From CAYVUB01 sp964454675 (lineage in GTDB: Bacteria; Bacteroidota; Bacteroidia; Flavobacteriales; Flavobacteriaceae), in NCBI GenBank assembly GCA_964454675.1, contig CAYVUB010000001.1, forward strand, positions 198,587 to 262,586: a DNA stretch of 64,000 nt. Reading direction: 5' to 3'. This document shows, piece after piece, positions 55,054-61,017 of the stretch (positions within the stretch are counted from its first letter, which is position 1; every line of letters starts with the position of its first letter). Made by a program: the position numbers and the translations under genes. The notes beneath the pieces were generated by a model. That model did not search any database and had not been told where the DNA came from. It worked only from the letters and a program-made list of their open reading frames with translations.

Positions 55054-55659
55054 ATGGAATCGAACAAATTTCAAAATAAATATCGCATACCATCTGCCCG
55101 ATTACAGGGATATGATTACGGAAAAAATGGGGCATATTTCATCACGATATGTACCCAAAACAGAGTGCATTATTTTGGGGAAATTGAAAACGGGAAAATG
55201 ATTTTGAACGAATTGGGAAAATTGGCAGAACAATTTTGGGTGGAAATACCTAACCAATTTCCGTTTCTGGAATTAGGCAATTTTGTGGTAATGCCCAATC
55301 ATATTCACGGGGTATTGATTATTGATAAAACCAATGACGGGGATATTGTTGGGGATACCGTAGAGACACGATTAATCGCGTCTCTACCACCACCGCAAAC
55401 GCCGGCGGATATACCAAACGCAACGGAAAAATGGGGCGGAATTACCGGAAATCGCAACCCGATGTTTCACGAAAATATTTCACGGATTATACGTTGGTAC
55501 AAAGGGCGTTGTTCATTTGAAATGCGAAAAATCCATGCTGATTTTGGGTGGCAATCACGTTTTCACGACCATATCATCCGTGATTCCAAATCATTTAAAA
55601 ACATTCAAAATTATATTGAAAACAATCCGGGGAATTGGAAAGAGGATAGATTTTTTTAA
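55054..55659 (+). CDS. REP-associated tyrosine transposase (RAYT, IS200/Y1 family), copy 1
   Basis: The protein has 201 residues. The HUH motif is HIH in VVMPNHIHGVLII (about 79-91). YFITICTQNRVHYFGEI, SRIIRWYKGRC (candidate catalytic Tyr) and the C-terminal signature RFHDHIIRDSKSFKNIQNYIENNPGNW (in parts) identify the family. RAYTs cut and join single-stranded REP hairpins. A 28-bp palindrome lies inside the gene, just after the HUH region (residues about 103-112, VETRLIASLP). The gene sits alone between hsdM and hsdS. Confidence 0.85.
   Translation: MESNKFQNKYRIPSARLQGYDYGKNGAYFITICTQNRVHYFGEIENGKMILNELGKLAEQFWVEIPNQFPFLELGNFVVMPNHIHGVLIIDKTNDGDIVGDTVETRLIASLPPPQTPADIPNATEKWGGITGNRNPMFHENISRIIRWYKGRCSFEMRKIHADFGWQSRFHDHIIRDSKSFKNIQNYIENNPGNWKEDRFF
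55360..55387. repeat. 28-bp REP-like palindrome inside RAYT gene 1
   Basis: Left half GTAGAGACACGATT and right half AATCGCGTCTCTAC are reverse complements except for one position. It begins GTAGA and ends TCTAC, as does the different palindrome in RAYT gene 2. Confidence 0.85.
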
Positions 55660-55701
55660 TTATATCCTTAATGTTAATAGCAAAGAAATTGAATTATCAA
55701 G

Positions 55702-56904
55702 ATGACAAAAGAAAATAAAAGTATGAGCAATGTTCCTAATTATGGAGGAAATGTCCCTAAATTGAGATTTCCTGAATTTTCAGAACCTTGGGGAACGAAG
55801 AAGTTGGGGGAGATATGTGAGGTAAATCCTAAAAATGAAAATTTACCAAATTCATTCATTTACATTGATTTAGAAAGTGTGGTTAATGGACACTTACTAA
55901 AAGAAGACAGAATTTCAAAAGATCAAGCACCAAGTAGAGCGCAAAGAGTATTAGCAAAAAATGATGTCTTATTCCAAATGGTTAGACCATATCAGAAAAA
56001 CAATTTATACTTTGATAAAGAGGGCGAATATGTAGCATCAACAGGATATGCGCAAATTAGAACAAAACAAAATTCTCAATTTATTTTTCAATATTTACAT
56101 AACCAAAAATTTGTTGATAAAGTTATTGAAAGATGTACAGGGACGAGTTATCCAGCTATCAACTCAACAGATTTAGGGAATATTCAAATACATTTTCCAA
56201 ATCTTTCCGAACAAAATAAAATATCTACTTTTTTGTCTTCAATGGATTCTCGCATCCAAACCCAAAACAAAATAATTAAGGAGCTTAACGTACTAAAAAC
56301 TACTGTCGCTAAAAGAATATTTTCACAAGAATTGAGATTTAAGGATGAATTTTCTGAATGGAAAAATATGATGCTTGGAGATATTGGACAAGTAATTACA
56401 GGAAAAACACCAAGTACAAAAGATTTGAATTTGTGGGATGGAGATGTGCAATTTGTTACACCAACAGATATAAACGAAAATAAATATCAATACTCTACAG
56501 AACGAACGATTAAAAAAACTGAAAAGTTAAAAATATTACCACCAAAGAGTATTATGTTTACCTGTATAGCTTCAATTGGTAAAATGAGCTTATCATTGAA
56601 ATCTTGTGTAACAAATCAACAAATAAATTCTATTATCCCTAATTCAGATTTTAATAATGAATTCGTATTCTATGCTGTTGCAAATATTTCAGAATTTATA
56701 AAATCCACACAGAGTTCATCTACAATGCCTATTATCAACAAAACTGAATTTTCAAAATTTAAAATTCCAGTTCCTTCTCAAGAAGAACAAACCAAAATCG
56801 CCAATTTCCTTTCATCTATCGACTCAAAAATTGATGTTGAAAATCAGCTTTTGCAAAAATTAGAAGAACAGAAACGGTATTTATTGCAAAATATGTTTGT
56901 GTAA
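55702..56904 (+). CDS. hsdS: type I restriction specificity subunit, expressed copy
   Basis: Determines the bipartite DNA target through two target recognition domains (TRDs). The protein has 400 residues. TRD1 lies at about 20-165, central conserved helix region at about 168-215 (LSEQNKISTFLSSMDSRIQTQNKII), TRD2 at about 220-350, and the distal conserved region ends in EEQKRYLLQNMFV. It starts in the correct orientation behind hsdM. It shares perfect inverted repeats with the silent hsdS at 58689-59912 at the beginning of TRD1 (55797-55811) and in the central helix (56251-56277). Confidence 0.93.
   Translation: MTKENKSMSNVPNYGGNVPKLRFPEFSEPWGTKKLGEICEVNPKNENLPNSFIYIDLESVVNGHLLKEDRISKDQAPSRAQRVLAKNDVLFQMVRPYQKNNLYFDKEGEYVASTGYAQIRTKQNSQFIFQYLHNQKFVDKVIERCTGTSYPAINSTDLGNIQIHFPNLSEQNKISTFLSSMDSRIQTQNKIIKELNVLKTTVAKRIFSQELRFKDEFSEWKNMMLGDIGQVITGKTPSTKDLNLWDGDVQFVTPTDINENKYQYSTERTIKKTEKLKILPPKSIMFTCIASIGKMSLSLKSCVTNQQINSIIPNSDFNNEFVFYAVANISEFIKSTQSSSTMPIINKTEFSKFKIPVPSQEEQTKIANFLSSIDSKIDVENQLLQKLEEQKRYLLQNMFV
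55797..55811 (+). repeat. 15-bp recombination repeat at the start of hsdS TRD1
   Basis: GAAGAAGTTGGGGGA occurs here and as its exact reverse complement at 59863-59877 in the silent hsdS. Just upstream, 55753-55771 (GTCCCTAAATTGAGATTT) also matches the complement of about 59898-59916 with two or three differences. Confidence 0.8.
56251..56277 (+). repeat. 27-bp recombination repeat in the hsdS central region
   Basis: A 27-base sequence starting CGCATCCAAACCC and ending AAAATAATT is present here. Its perfect reverse complement is at 59325-59351 in the silent hsdS. It encodes RIQTQNKII in both. Recombination here would exchange the second TRDs. Confidence 0.9.
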
Positions 56905-56915
56905 AACACGGTATT

Positions 56916-56964
56916 GTAGAATTGCACGGCATTGTTGTAGAATCGCACGGTCGTGCGTTTCTAC
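56916..56964. repeat. REP element upstream of RAYT gene 2
   Basis: A 21-base unit (56916-56936, GTAGAATTGCACGGCATTGT and T) is followed by a 28-bp near-palindrome (56937-56964, halves GTAGAATCGCACGG and TCGTGCGTTTCTAC). This is the same unit-plus-palindrome plan as inside the RAYT gene at 57311-57380. Confidence 0.8.
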
Positions 56965-57010
56965 AACAATGTGGACACACATCAACATATTTTTTATCTT
57001 TATAGTACCA

Positions 57011-57685
57011 ATGGACAAATACAAAAATAAATACCGAACGAAATCGCACCGATTACCTCATTGGGACTATTCGGCAAATGCGTTGTATTTTTTGACCATT
57101 GTGACGCAAAATAGGAAATGTATTTTAGGAAAAATAAAAAATGCAGAAATCATATTGTCTGATATAGGAAAAATTGTGGATGACGAATTTTTAAAATCAT
57201 TTGATATTCGTAATGAATTGTTTTTGTGTGAATACGTCATTATGCCAAATCATTTGCATACCATTGTGGAAATCAGGAATCCTGATAATGAAAAACCGCA
57301 CGACCACAACGTAGAACCGCACGGCATTGACGTAGAACCGCACGGCATTGACGTAGAACCGCACGGCCGTGCGGTTCTACAATTGGAAATGGAAAAAATA
57401 CCGGAATTCAATTCCAATGATTTAACAATTAAACAAAACCGTCCTGTTCGATTACCAAAATCAATATCATCGTTTATTGCAGGGTTCAAATCGGCGGTTA
57501 ATACCAAAATTGATGATTATATTGACAAACATAATTTGCCAATACCAAAATACAACAGAAATAATCATTTTTTTCAACCCAATTATCACGACCATATCAT
57601 TAGAAATCATTTTGAATATCAAAGAATTGCCAATTACATTATTCAAAACCCTTCAAAATGGGATAATGACACTTTAAATAAATAA
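57011..57685 (+). CDS. REP-associated tyrosine transposase (RAYT), copy 2
   Basis: The protein is 224 residues from ATG 57011, preferred because the family starts here (MDKYKNKYRTKSHRLPHWDY); an open frame extends upstream through a REP element but is not protein-like. The HUH motif is HLH in VIMPNHLHTIVEI (about 77-89). The C-terminal signature YHDHIIRNHFEYQRIANYIIQNPSKW matches copy 1 in plan. After the HUH region it has three heptapeptide repeats (VEPHGID, VEPHGID, VEPHGRA) encoded by 21-bp tandem units ending in a perfect palindrome. It lies within the segment between the two hsdS genes. Confidence 0.85.
   Translation: MDKYKNKYRTKSHRLPHWDYSANALYFLTIVTQNRKCILGKIKNAEIILSDIGKIVDDEFLKSFDIRNELFLCEYVIMPNHLHTIVEIRNPDNEKPHDHNVEPHGIDVEPHGIDVEPHGRAVLQLEMEKIPEFNSNDLTIKQNRPVRLPKSISSFIAGFKSAVNTKIDDYIDKHNLPIPKYNRNNHFFQPNYHDHIIRNHFEYQRIANYIIQNPSKWDNDTLNK
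57290..57380. repeat. 21-bp tandem units and perfect 28-bp palindrome inside RAYT gene 2
   Basis: A degenerate unit (57290-57310) and two identical units (57311-57331, 57332-57352; GTAGAACCGCACGGCATTGA plus C) precede a perfect palindrome (57353-57380, halves GTAGAACCGCACGG and CCGTGCGGTTCTAC). The unit length is a multiple of three, so the frame is kept. Confidence 0.92.
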
Positions 57686-57709
57686 CAAATCTAAATCGTC
57701 CGCAGAAAT

Positions 57710-57775
57710 TGCCGTTATCGGCAAAACAAAGGCAATTTAGAGCGTTTATTTATTGTATATTTGCCGATAACGGCA
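57710..57775 (+). promoter_or_regulatory. promoter and twin-palindrome operator of the fic gene
   Basis: TGCCGTTATCGGCAAA (57710-57725) and its exact complement TTTGCCGATAACGGCA (57760-57775) are each near-palindromic, with TGCCG/CGGCA arms. The -7 box TATATTTG (57756-57763) overlaps the second, placing the transcription start inside it, 16-24 bases before the ATG. This fits repression by a dimer, possibly through the HTH of the Fic protein itself. Confidence 0.65.
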
Positions 57776-57791
57776 TCTATAATTAATAGTT

Positions 57792-58685
57792 ATGAATTAT
57801 ATTTCAGTAAGTGAGTTTGCAAAAAAATGGAATGTTCCAGAAAGAACTGTCCGAAATTATTGTGCTACAGGAAGAATTAAAGGAGCTTTCTTAACAGGTA
57901 AAACATGGAATATTCCCGATGATGCGATATTGCCTGAGAAAGCAAATAAGAAGAAATTTAGTGATAATCCATTACTCAATCATCTCAAAGAGCAAAAAGA
58001 AATGAAGCTCAAAGGTGGCATTTATCATCGTACGCAGATTGACCTGACTTATAATTCTAATCGTATTGAAGGAAGTAAACTAACCCACGACCAAACACGA
58101 TATATTTTTGAAACCAATACCCTTGGAACATCTAATGAAAGTGTCAATGTAGATGACATTATTGAAACAACAAATCACTTTCGCTGTATTGATTTAATTA
58201 TTGATAAGGCAAAAGCCAAACTAACGGAATCTTTGATTAAAGAATTACATTTTTTGTTGAAATCAGGAACTTCTGACAATCGAAAAGATTGGTTTAATAT
58301 AGGAGAATACAAAAAGCTTCCAAACGAAGTTGGCGGTAATGAAACTTGTTCACCTAAGGAAGTTGCTGCAAAAATGGCAGCATTACTTTCTGAGTATCAC
58401 AATATCGAAAAGAAAACTTTTGAAGATATTATAGACTTTCATTATCAGTTTGAAATCATTCATCCTTTTCAAGACGGTAACGGTCGTGTTGGTCGGTTGA
58501 TTATGTTTAAAGAATGCCTTGCGAACAATATTGTGCCTTTTATCATCGATGAAGACATCAAGCTGTTTTATTACAGAGGTTTACAGGAATGGACTCAGAT
58601 TAGAGAATATTTGTTAGACACTTGCCTTACTGCTCAGGATAATTACAAAACTGTTTTGAAATATTTTGAAATTGAGTTTGAATAG
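57792..58685 (+). CDS. Fic family protein with N-terminal HTH domain
   Basis: Fic enzymes transfer AMP or related groups from nucleotides to target proteins. The protein has 297 residues. An excisionase/MerR-like helix-turn-helix (1-50, YISVSEFAKKWNVPERTVRNYCATGRIKG in parts) is followed by the inhibitory motif S89-xxx-E93-G94 (SNRIEG) and the complete active site HPFQDGNGRVGR (224-235). The N-terminal inhibitory helix makes it a self-restrained class. It lies between the two hsdS genes, inside the segment that inversion would flip, and has its own operator. Confidence 0.92.
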   Translation: MNYISVSEFAKKWNVPERTVRNYCATGRIKGAFLTGKTWNIPDDAILPEKANKKKFSDNPLLNHLKEQKEMKLKGGIYHRTQIDLTYNSNRIEGSKLTHDQTRYIFETNTLGTSNESVNVDDIIETTNHFRCIDLIIDKAKAKLTESLIKELHFLLKSGTSDNRKDWFNIGEYKKLPNEVGGNETCSPKEVAAKMAALLSEYHNIEKKTFEDIIDFHYQFEIIHPFQDGNGRVGRLIMFKECLANNIVPFIIDEDIKLFYYRGLQEWTQIREYLLDTCLTAQDNYKTVLKYFEIEFE

Positions 58686-58688
58686 ATT

Positions 58689-59912
58689 TTATACAAACAT
58701 TTGTTGCAACAGGTATTTCTTTTGCTTTTCAAATTGCTCTAAAATTGCTTTTTCAGTTTGGATTTTTTGGTCAGTTTTTGAGAAAAGCGAAGCGATTTGT
58801 TTTTGCTCTTCTAATTCTGGAAATGGAATAAGTATCTCAGCGAAATAATTATAACTAATCATCTTTCCGTCTCTTATTCCTTCGAGTTTTTTGTTAAGCA
58901 GTTTAATATAATCAGGCGTTTTAAAATAGTATTTATAAAAATTTTGGGCAATCTCAATCTTGTTTCTAAGAATAATATATGCAGGGCTACAAATACCTTT
59001 ATAGTCAGAATGTTCAATCCCTCCTTGAAAACTTCTCAGACTAATGATAAAATCGCCAATTTCCACTACTTTATAACTTTCAATACTTCTTTCAGTAACC
59101 GTAATTTGATAATCAATTAAATCTCGTGGAACGGCTCCTTTATCTTGAGTTATCGCTAGTATTGGTAAATCAGAATTGTGGTTTTTATTAGAAATATTTC
59201 CAAATAATTCACCTCCTTTTTTAAAGCTCCATAATGGGAAATATTTTCCATTACTATCTTTTAATTTTATTTTTTGTCTAAAAATCTTTTCTTGCAATCC
59301 CAACATTTGGGTTTTTAGATTTTCAATTATTTTGTTTTGGGTTTGGATGCGTTTATCCAACACACTCAATAAAGTAGCTATTCTTTCTTGTTCTTGTACA
59401 GAAGGGAATGATAATTCAATTTTTGAAATCCGTCCAACATTGATACTTAAAACTTTTGACCCTTGAGATTCTTTTTGAATTTGTGTTCTAACTTGATTGG
59501 ATTTGAATAAATAGCCATTAAAGCCCAAATGGAAAATATTTTCTTTTGGTCTTGCTAATAAAGTATGCAATCCTGATAGCAATTTCTCACCGTTGATATT
59601 TATAATTTCAATACTTTTACCCACATCATTCAAATCTTCGGAAGCATCTGCAAATATAATGTCTCCTTCTTTGCAATAATTTTCATCCGAAATTCTATCA
59701 ACATTTATTTCGTCATTAATGAATGGCACTATTTCATTTGTAATATCAAATAAGATTTGAAACTTAGTATGAATGTCTCCATAGTGTATATTTTTTACAG
59801 TTCCTACTTCATAATTCAAATTCTCACGAGAAAAGGAATTTGTTACTTTGAAGTCCATAACTTCCCCCAACTTCTTCATTTCCCACTCTTCCTCAAACCC
59901 CGAAAATCTCAA
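58689..59912 (-). CDS. hsdS: silent, inverted type I specificity gene
   Basis: The protein is 407 residues if read from a TTG at 59912. Upstream in frame there is VPN and then a stop, with no ATG or promoter-like sequence. The first copy has VPKLRFPEF at the same place preceded by a proper start, so this is an alternative TRD store. TRD1 lies at about 20-165, central region LSVLDKRIQTQNKII (about 185-200), TRD2 to about 370, end QKKYLLQQMFV. The TRDs differ from those of the expressed copy, while conserved parts share inverted repeats. Confidence 0.88.
   Translation of the reverse strand: MRFSGFEEEWEMKKLGEVMDFKVTNSFSRENLNYEVGTVKNIHYGDIHTKFQILFDITNEIVPFINDEINVDRISDENYCKEGDIIFADASEDLNDVGKSIEIININGEKLLSGLHTLLARPKENIFHLGFNGYLFKSNQVRTQIQKESQGSKVLSINVGRISKIELSFPSVQEQERIATLLSVLDKRIQTQNKIIENLKTQMLGLQEKIFRQKIKLKDSNGKYFPLWSFKKGGELFGNISNKNHNSDLPILAITQDKGAVPRDLIDYQITVTERSIESYKVVEIGDFIISLRSFQGGIEHSDYKGICSPAYIILRNKIEIAQNFYKYYFKTPDYIKLLNKKLEGIRDGKMISYNYFAEILIPFPELEEQKQIASLFSKTDQKIQTEKAILEQFEKQKKYLLQQMFV
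59325..59351 (-). repeat. 27-bp inverted partner of 56251-56277
   Basis: It is the perfect reverse complement of the central repeat in the expressed hsdS. The segment between the partners is about 3.0 kb and contains the end of hsdS, RAYT 2, fic and the end of the silent hsdS. Confidence 0.9.
59863..59877 (-). repeat. 15-bp inverted partner of 55797-55811
   Basis: TCCCCCAACTTCTTC on the plus strand is the exact complement of the repeat at the start of the expressed hsdS. Exchange here would replace both TRDs. Confidence 0.8.
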
Positions 59913-59991
59913 ATTAGGAACCGTAGCGGATACTTACAAATCCCCAATCCTTAATTACTTTCCTTTGAGATTAATTTAAAACTCAAATAAA

Positions 59992-60915
59992 ATGAACAAA
60001 AAAGCTATTTCAGCAATCGTGTCCGAATGGAAAACAGACAAAAAAAACTATGTAAAAAAATCGACATTCTCGGCTTATGTATTATTAATTGAGAATCATT
60101 TATTGCCAACATTTGGAGATAAATGTGAAGTGCAGGAAGCTGATGTACAAAACTTTGTTTTGCAAAAGCTACAGGCGGGGTTGAACCAGAAAACGATTAA
60201 AGATATTTTAATTGTTCTGAAAATGATTCTAAAATTTGGTGCAAAAAACAAATGGATAGCGTACGAACCTTTTGAAATTCAATATCCCACCGTTCGTGAA
60301 AGTCAGCATATCGAAGTATTAAGTAGAGCTGACCAGAAAAAGATAATGAATTACATACAAGAGCATTTTACATTTAGAAATTTGGGTATATTGATATGCT
60401 TATCTTCTGGTATGCGGATAGGCGAAATATGTGCATTGACTTGGGAAGATATTGATATAGACAACGGAATTATCAGCGTCAATCGAACAATCCAACGGAT
60501 TTATGTCATAGAAGATGAAACCCGCAGAACTGAATTGATTTTGGATACGCCAAAAACCAAAAATTCTATCCGGGAAATCCCAATGAATAGGGATTTGATT
60601 CGACTCATAAAACCCATCAAGAAAATAGTAAACCCATCCTTTTTCGTGCTTACCAATGATGCTAAACCGACTGAACCAAGAACCTATCGCAGTTTTTATA
60701 AGAGCTTGATGCGTTATTTAGAAATTCCGGAACTCAAATTCCACGGATTAAGGCACAGCTTCGCTACCAGATGCATCGAAAGTAATTGTGATTACAAAAC
60801 AGTTAGTGTATTGTTGGGACACTCAAATATAAGTACAACATTAAATTTATATGTACACCCCAATATGGAGCAAAAAAAGAAAGCCATTGAACAGATGTTC
60901 AAGGCATTAAGATAA
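59992..60915 (+). CDS. tyrosine recombinase, probable hsdS invertase
   Basis: The protein has 307 residues. The N-terminal SAM-like core-binding domain fills about 15-95. The catalytic domain (about 110-300) shows Arg in SSGMRIGEICALTWEDI, HGLRHSFATR (HxxR), LGHSNIS (His) and the nucleophile Tyr in TTLNLYVHP. Length and motifs are complete. Its place between an inverted silent hsdS and hsdR is typical of phase-variable type I loci in Bacteroidota, where such recombinases shuffle hsdS genes. It may also act on the inverted repeat at 60923-61012. Confidence 0.93.
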   Translation: MNKKAISAIVSEWKTDKKNYVKKSTFSAYVLLIENHLLPTFGDKCEVQEADVQNFVLQKLQAGLNQKTIKDILIVLKMILKFGAKNKWIAYEPFEIQYPTVRESQHIEVLSRADQKKIMNYIQEHFTFRNLGILICLSSGMRIGEICALTWEDIDIDNGIISVNRTIQRIYVIEDETRRTELILDTPKTKNSIREIPMNRDLIRLIKPIKKIVNPSFFVLTNDAKPTEPRTYRSFYKSLMRYLEIPELKFHGLRHSFATRCIESNCDYKTVSVLLGHSNISTTLNLYVHPNMEQKKKAIEQMFKALR

Positions 60916-60922
60916 GTTTTTG

Positions 60923-61012
60923 TTATGAATTAGGAGAAGTGAAATAAGGTTGCTTTATTTTGTTAAATTTGTACGTAGATGAGAAAGAACACAATAAACT
61001 CCTAATTCATAA
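60923..61012 (+). promoter_or_regulatory. inverted repeat bracketing the hsdR promoter, candidate invertible promoter
   Basis: Perfect 14-bp arms TTATGAATTAGGAG (60923-60936) and CTCCTAATTCATAA (60999-61012) enclose 62 bases. Inside is TAAATTTG (60964-60971), an exact -7 box pointing to hsdR, with TTG upstream at only 11 bases. The right arm ends five bases before the hsdR start codon. The recombinase gene ends seven bases before the left arm. Confidence 0.6.
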
Positions 61013-61017
61013 TTATT

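Noticed and set aside
57290..57380. Regular 21-bp repeats considered as a small CRISPR array.
   Set aside because: There are no unique spacers, the units are directly adjacent and read in frame inside a RAYT gene, and they end in a palindrome typical of REPs.
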